Positions 14,614 through 18,323 of a DNA stretch of 18,323 nucleotides are shown in pieces. Position 1 is the stretch's first letter; every line of letters begins with the position of its first letter. Position numbers and translations under genes: made by a program. The notes below the pieces were generated by a model. It saw nothing but the letters and a program-made list of their open reading frames with translations, was not told the DNA's origin and did not search any database. The stretch is from a bacterium (lineage in GTDB: Bacteria; Spirochaetota; UBA4802; UBA5550): NCBI GenBank assembly GCA_024224995.1, contig JAAENB010000784.1, forward strand, positions 1 through 18,323. Direction: 5' to 3'.

Positions 14614-17550
14614 TTACACTACTCCTGCCGGTGCTGCCGGCTGCGCGGACTGTTCCGCATTCTGTGCTCCCTGCTGTTCAATAATATCGAGAAAAGCCCC
14701 TACCCTGGTTTCAAACCCCGCGTGAGCGGTATGGGAATCTACTTCTAGATAACAAAACGTATGCCCCCGGAGATCCCGTCTCACCATATGATAAATCGAT
14801 GAATCCGGGGTACAGGAAAAACATGAGACAAAACAGATATATACCCGGTTGAACTTCTTCACATACGAAACTGCATTCATGACCTGCTGGGTATAATACC
14901 AGCCGTCTCTTGCATACCCCGACGGCCCCAATGGGGGTAAGAGGTCAGCAGGAACAACCGTATACCCCCTGCTGATAATTTTTCGAGGCAGCGCGAGATT
15001 TGCCTCATCGGAAGAGCTAATATAAGGCCTTGCCGCGAGTATTACTGCGGGTCCCGAAAGCATAGCCTGTACAGCCTCTTTTCCCAGGGCCAGGTTTTGT
15101 TTTTTATACTCCCGGTAATAAGCGAGTGCTTTTTTTCCCGCTTCTATTCCGTCTCTTTTTTTAAGCCCCAATTTTACCGCCAGGGCTCCCATCTCTTTCA
15201 GCGTTGTCCTTTCGAGATTTTTCGAAAGACCAATATGGGGCGATAAAAGTTTCTCCCGGATTCCTTGAAAAGCTCCGGCAGCCAGTGCCGGCATAACACT
15301 AATCGTGGGACACATATAACTATTCAAAGCCCCTTCCCTGCGTTCTCCTTCAATTACATTGGGAAGGAAAATATAATCAACTTCCCGGTTTAAAAGATCA
15401 TACACTGCTCCATGAGCAATCTCTCCGGGAGAGCATAATTCCGCCCTGGTCTTATTATTCCCCTCCCTGGATTGATCCGATACCACCACATCATATCCCA
15501 GTTCATTAATGAGCTTTACGTAAAACGGAAAAAAAGAATAGCTCGTGAGAGCCAGGGGAAGTCCGATCAAACCACGGGGAGACTCTACCGGTGTTGGACC
15601 AAACTCCTCAAACATCAAATGATTACGGCGGGCAATAAAATTTTCTCCTTCTTTTGTATTGTCCCGGTTATGCCGCATAAGCTCATACCGGGAACAGAGT
15701 CCGCCAAAGGGATATGCTCTATTGTCTACCGAGATTTTCTGTATCCGGCATCTTTTTTCGCAGGAAGCACAGGTAAATGTTCCTTTTATTTCAATTGATG
15801 ATTTTGCAATATCCGAAAGGGTATAGTGCTTCTCCGGAGCCCCGGTATAGCGTAAACGGTCACGGGCCATAAGGCCGGCGCCAATACAGCCCATGAGCTC
15901 CGGGTGAGGCGGAACTACAATCTTTCGCTTTAAAAGAGCTGCCAGGGCAAGGGCTACTGAGCGGTTAAGGGCGACACCTCCCTGGAACAGGAGAGCACTG
16001 CCAATGGAACGGACGCCAACAACACGGGAGATATAATTCTTTCCAATTGAATAAACCAGCCCCGCAATAATATCTTCTCCACCGGCGCCATGCCGTACGG
16101 AATTTCTCAAATCCGTATTAATAAAAGCGGCACATCGTTCACCAAAGGCTATGGGCGCGGTGCTTGCTTCCGCCAGGGAACTGATCCCGGTTACGGGAAT
16201 TCCCATGTCTACGGAAACCGACTCTTCAAGGAAACTTCCGGTTCCGGCAGAACAGCCTTCATTCATGGCATAGTCAACAGGAACCCCATTGAGAAAGGAA
16301 ATAAATTTGGAATCCTGGCCGCCTATTTCAAACACCGTATCAACACCAGGCACTTCATGAGACGCGGCCCTGGCATGCGTAAGGATCTCATTAAAACTGT
16401 AGCAGTTTTCAAGGAACACCGACACCAGTTCTCTTCCCGAACCGGTTACGGCAGCCTGAACAATTGCTATTTCCGTATCCCCGGCCTGGTCCATAAGTTC
16501 ATGAACACATTTTTGAACCGCAGCTACGGGGTTTCCATGCGTCCTGAGATAACTTGCCGCCCCGATTGTACTGTCTTCAATATTAAAAAGCACGGCTTTG
16601 GTTGTTGTGGAACCGGCATCAACGCCAAGGATATAGGAAGCTCCGGGACGTACCCCTGTGTGGGACACCTCCCGAACCCGGAAATCGACAAGAGGCTCCG
16701 CCTCAGAAAGCGGGGGTAAAAGATCAAAGGAAAGCCCCGGCTCTTTAAATAACAGGTCAGAAGAAACCTCTTCTTCCGTAAGCGCAGACGCGTAGAGAGA
16801 AGCGCCAAAGGCTTCCAGTACCGGGCTTTCCTCAAGCACAATGATTTCGGAATCTTCCAGCAGTGCCCCCAGGTGCTTCAGGAAGGGCTGGTTCAGGGCA
16901 ATCCCTCCGGCAAGAAGGATCTTCTTCGACTGCCACCCTGCCTGCTCAATCATGGAGCAGACTTTCCGGGCCAGGTCATGGATCAATGTATTGGCTATAT
17001 CCCGGGGAAAGCATTCCCCTTTGTTCAATTTATGCGTGGCATCCGACTTACAATAGACCGAACATCGTGTAGCCAGTTCCACCTGGCTGCCGGTACGGCT
17101 TGTTTCAATCCCCTCTTCCAGTGACAGGTCCATACGCTGGAACTGCTGAACAAGAAATTCCCCGGTTCCGGCGGCACATTTCGATGATGAAATTACATTT
17201 TTTATTAAGCCGTTTTTAAGAGTAAAAAGGGTAAAAGTTTCACCGCCAAGAGAAAGCAGCATATCGGGCTGAAGAGAATAGTGTGATAATGCTTTTTCCA
17301 GGCATTCTGCCTCTGGTCTGCCGGGAGCCTGTAAATAGCTCCGGGCCGTCTCTCCGGTAATGACAACAGGGGTGGTATTCCCAATTAAATGTCTATCAAA
17401 CAATTCTTTTATTATTCCCCCGGGATCTCCTTCATGGCGAATTACCTCCCGGATGGTTTTTTCGCGGCCATGCAAAACAAATTTGACCGAAACAGACCCT
17501 ATTTCAAGCCCGGCAAAAGCGGTAGAATGGTGTGTAGAAGCATTACTCAT
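14614..17550 (-). CDS. Tandem BcrAD/BadF-type activase fused to DUF2229
   Basis: This 978-residue cytoplasmic protein has two ASKHA-fold activase domains (about 12-262 and 305-566). The second keeps the phosphate-binding signature GVDAGSTTTK (D311); the first has the weaker GLEIGSVSVK. Cysteines that ligate the 4Fe-4S cluster in HgdC-type activases are kept in both: C125 in KCAAGTGEF with C163, and C433 in GCSAGTGSF with C473. One polypeptide may thus mimic the HgdC homodimer. A four-cysteine segment (C594, C597, C601, C619) then leads into a DUF2229/COG3580 domain to the end, which carries PNVIEGER and CFVSCFSC. The last 18 residues are alanine/glutamine-rich and probably disordered. The family uses ATP hydrolysis to drive electrons to a dehydratase or related Fe-S protein. 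The ATG at 17550 has GAGG just before it and AGGGGG further upstream. Confidence 0.88.
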   Translation of the reverse strand: MSNASTHHSTAFAGLEIGSVSVKFVLHGREKTIREVIRHEGDPGGIIKELFDRHLIGNTTPVVITGETARSYLQAPGRPEAECLEKALSHYSLQPDMLLSLGGETFTLFTLKNGLIKNVISSSKCAAGTGEFLVQQFQRMDLSLEEGIETSRTGSQVELATRCSVYCKSDATHKLNKGECFPRDIANTLIHDLARKVCSMIEQAGWQSKKILLAGGIALNQPFLKHLGALLEDSEIIVLEESPVLEAFGASLYASALTEEEVSSDLLFKEPGLSFDLLPPLSEAEPLVDFRVREVSHTGVRPGASYILGVDAGSTTTKAVLFNIEDSTIGAASYLRTHGNPVAAVQKCVHELMDQAGDTEIAIVQAAVTGSGRELVSVFLENCYSFNEILTHARAASHEVPGVDTVFEIGGQDSKFISFLNGVPVDYAMNEGCSAGTGSFLEESVSVDMGIPVTGISSLAEASTAPIAFGERCAAFINTDLRNSVRHGAGGEDIIAGLVYSIGKNYISRVVGVRSIGSALLFQGGVALNRSVALALAALLKRKIVVPPHPELMGCIGAGLMARDRLRYTGAPEKHYTLSDIAKSSIEIKGTFTCASCEKRCRIQKISVDNRAYPFGGLCSRYELMRHNRDNTKEGENFIARRNHLMFEEFGPTPVESPRGLIGLPLALTSYSFFPFYVKLINELGYDVVVSDQSREGNNKTRAELCSPGEIAHGAVYDLLNREVDYIFLPNVIEGERREGALNSYMCPTISVMPALAAGAFQGIREKLLSPHIGLSKNLERTTLKEMGALAVKLGLKKRDGIEAGKKALAYYREYKKQNLALGKEAVQAMLSGPAVILAARPYISSSDEANLALPRKIISRGYTVVPADLLPPLGPSGYARDGWYYTQQVMNAVSYVKKFNRVYICFVSCFSCTPDSSIYHMVRRDLRGHTFCYLEVDSHTAHAGFETRVGAFLDIIEQQGAQNAEQSAQPAAPAGVV

Positions 17551-17606
17551 CCTCTTAATTTCCCCCTTACAAATATTTCAAAAAAACAAAAAAGTACGGC
17601 TGCAAC

Positions 17607-17631
17607 GTATGCTATCATAAAAATAGTATAC
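17607..17631 (-). promoter_or_regulatory. -10 element with overlapping dyad upstream of the activase operon
   Basis: On the minus strand TATGAT (17619-17614) is a good -10 word, but no -35 is recognisable at the right distance. It sits inside an inverted repeat, GTATGCTAT (17607-17615) and ATAGTATAC (17623-17631), matching at 8 of 9 positions around a 7-bp centre. A factor bound there would block or recruit polymerase. The start would be about 57 nt before the ATG at 17550. Confidence 0.35.
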
Positions 17632-17634
17632 AAT

Positions 17635-17658
17635 AAAAAAGACCGGCGAAAACCGGGT
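17635..17658 (-). terminator. Short intrinsic terminator upstream of the activase operon
   Basis: On the minus strand a CCGG-6-CCGG stem (17643-17646 with 17653-17656) is followed by TCTTTTTT (17642-17635). The stem is only 4 bp, so it may be weak. It would end a transcript arriving from the right, such as one carrying the 21-codon ORF, just before the activase promoter region. Confidence 0.35.
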
Positions 17659-17795
17659 TATTGTTTCTTTTTAATAAATTATGCAAATGATATATTTATA
17701 TGGATTAGACGCGATTTCCGGTATGGAAATTCATGTTTCTAGCAGGTGACAATATTTGTTTTCTGTCAATAATTTTTTTTAATTTTAAGCGGGTT

Positions 17796-17861
17796 TCAAT
17801 AATCAATAGCCTCAATTTCATTATTTAACACCATTAAAGCATTCATCGCCAGGGCTTCCAT
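17796..17861 (-). CDS. 21-residue ORF with Shine-Dalgarno
   Basis: ATG 17861 to TGA 17798-17796 encodes 21 residues (MEALAMNALM to EIEAIDY), helical in composition. GAGAGGA lies about 5 nt before the ATG, a good ribosome-binding site. I see no relative I can name. It may be a real micro-ORF, or the surviving 5' end of a gene disrupted by neighbouring repeats. An in-frame TGA lies three codons before the ATG, so it is not part of a longer frame. Confidence 0.25.
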   Translation of the reverse strand: MEALAMNALMVLNNEIEAIDY

Positions 17862-17888
17862 TTCGTCCTCTCAAGAGACTGGGTTCAG

Positions 17889-17947
17889 GGATCAGGGATC
17901 GGGGGTCAGGGCTTCGTGTAAACGGCTTCTTTTTTATTCCCTGATCC
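17889..17947. repeat. Short inverted repeat with CAGGGAT tandem words
   Basis: GGATCAGGGA (17889-17898) pairs perfectly with TCCCTGATCC (17938-17947) around 39 nt. The left side is a run of near-repeated CAGGGATC words, a low-complexity look often seen in dispersed bacterial repeats. Confidence 0.5.
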
Positions 17948-17994
17948 TCTTTGTAACCAGTTTCTGACCTATTTTTTCCCCGCTACACCGGGTC

Positions 17995-18168
17995 GGTGGT
18001 GTCTTAATATACCGAAAAACATTATTCGGAATGTAACCTATGGCCGGAGCGATGCCTCCGCGGGTTGTGAGGCTGTCTGAGCGGAGCGAGTTCCGAACAT
18101 TCTGCCGAGGCATTGCTCCGGGTATAGTCTACATTCCGGGTCGATATCCCTTATATTAAGACACCACC
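17995..18168. mobile_element. 174-bp palindromic, MITE-like element
   Basis: The ends are perfect 17-bp inverted repeats (GGTGGTGTCTTAATATA at 17995-18011, its complement at 18152-18168). Inside, 18027-18058 and 18107-18138 are a second, imperfect inverted pair (CGGAATGTA and CCGGAGC[G/A]ATGCCTC blocks conserved, the middle differing). GGGTC occurs just outside both ends (17990-17994 and 18172-18176). There is no coding capacity. The structure suits a MITE or a large REP-type palindrome; no transposase is present in the window. Confidence 0.55.
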
Positions 18169-18210
18169 ACGGGGTCAGCACTCTCAAGACACTCTTTTTG
18201 CTTGTGCGCG

Positions 18211-18298
18211 GGCGTAGAAGCATGGGCTCTTTGGATTGCTGCGGAACTCCCGCCGGTCAAACAGTCCTCACAGCCCAAAGAGCCCATACTTCTACGCC
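18211..18298. repeat. 88-bp hairpin element with 24-bp arms
   Basis: Arms 18211-18234 and 18275-18298 pair at 23 of 24 positions (C/T difference at one), with a 40-nt centre. The single difference would leave a G-U or A-C pair depending on strand. The arm starts GGCGTAGAAG and contains GGGCTCTTTGG. It is a separate sequence from the 174-bp element. It could be a REP/BIME-like unit or the end of a mobile element that continues past the right edge. Confidence 0.55.
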
Positions 18299-18323
18299 AG
18301 ATGCAGCCCGCAGTACTATTTAG
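18299..18323. other. Right-edge sequence, nothing recognised
   Basis: The last 25 bases after the hairpin show no feature I can support. Confidence 0.3.

Larger units (their letters stand above)
17551..17795. other. Upstream region of the activase operon, no gene seen
   Basis: This 245-bp AT-rich stretch holds the activase-operon promoter candidate, a small terminator and a 6-bp dyad (ATTTCC-N5-GGAAAT, 17714-17730). I see no coding frame in it. Confidence 0.5.
17868..18193. repeat. 13-bp direct repeats flanking part of the palindrome cluster
   Basis: CTCTCAAGAGACT (17868-17880) and CTCTCAAGACACT (18181-18193) differ at one base and enclose exactly 300 bp (17881-18180) rich in inverted repeats. 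The layout resembles a target-site duplication around an inserted segment, though 13 bp is not diagnostic of any family I can name. Confidence 0.35.

Noticed and set aside
15472..17124. Several plus-strand frames of 70-209 codons opposite the activase gene
   Set aside because: They are antisense shadows of a strongly conserved coding frame, lack ribosome-binding sites and have no recognisable motifs.
17889..17947. Intrinsic terminator
   Set aside because: The 39-nt loop is long and no T-run follows either arm on either strand, so it is better described as part of the repeat cluster.
18038..18223. 61-codon minus-strand frame
   Set aside because: It lies across the palindromic element and the spacer beside it, has low-complexity arginine/proline-rich content and no family resemblance; it is a by-product of the repeat sequence.
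17881..18298. CRISPR-like array
   Set aside because: There is no regularly spaced direct repeat with unique spacers; the repeats are inverted pairs of different sequence, and no cas gene is present.
1..18323. tRNA, rRNA or known riboswitch
   Set aside because: I saw no cloverleaf with a CCA-type acceptor, no conserved rRNA segments and no recognisable riboswitch core; non-coding space is small and AT-rich.

Overview
The window is AT-rich chromosomal DNA from what looks like a Gram-negative, probably anaerobic, signalling-rich bacterium. Signs are periplasmic sensor domains with signal peptides, a twin-arginine leader, a PilZ protein and an oxygen-sensitive type of acyl-CoA dehydratase activase. 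The 7TMR-DISM kinase architecture and overall gene style would suit a spirochaete-like lineage, but this is an inference; no rRNA, tRNA or taxonomic marker gene is present.

Positions 1-840 hold a short open frame running in from the left edge and a leucine-rich-repeat protein of the STM4015 type (-). Positions 900-10920 form a signalling block. It has three large sensor kinases of three different architectures: 7TMR-DISM/HisKA/REC/LytS-type kinase (+); ABC-substrate-binding-like sensor/HisKA/REC (+); and a soluble REC/PAS/PAS/HisKA_2 kinase (-). Interleaved with them are two small SAM-dependent methyltransferases, a hypothetical protein and an ankyrin-repeat remnant. No DNA-binding response regulator lies in the window, so the output of these kinases must be elsewhere.

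Positions 10920-11670 hold a near-consensus promoter, a long hairpin at the predicted 5' end of the RNA that contains an 11-codon leader ORF with a perfect Shine-Dalgarno, and then a 51-residue single-pass membrane protein. This is the least conventional gene-like locus here. Positions 11667-13145 carry a Tat-exported DUF362 protein (+) and a c-di-GMP-binding PilZ protein (-), convergent.

Positions 13248-17550 (-) are a two-gene operon. A 978-residue protein with two BcrAD/BadF-type activase domains plus a DUF2229 domain is followed, 1 nt downstream, by a 454-residue partner of the COG3581 type. Together they look like a split form of the large activase-related fusion proteins, with no dehydratase subunits next to them.

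Positions 17551-18323 are mostly non-coding. They contain a probable promoter with an overlapping dyad, a small terminator, a 21-codon ORF and a cluster of palindromic elements: a 174-bp element with perfect 17-bp terminal inverted repeats and a hairpin with 24-bp arms. Two further signals stand out: a perfect TTGACA-17-TATAAT promoter whose start point falls on the ATG of the second kinase (a predicted leaderless mRNA), and near-identical 13-bp direct repeats bracketing part of the palindrome cluster.
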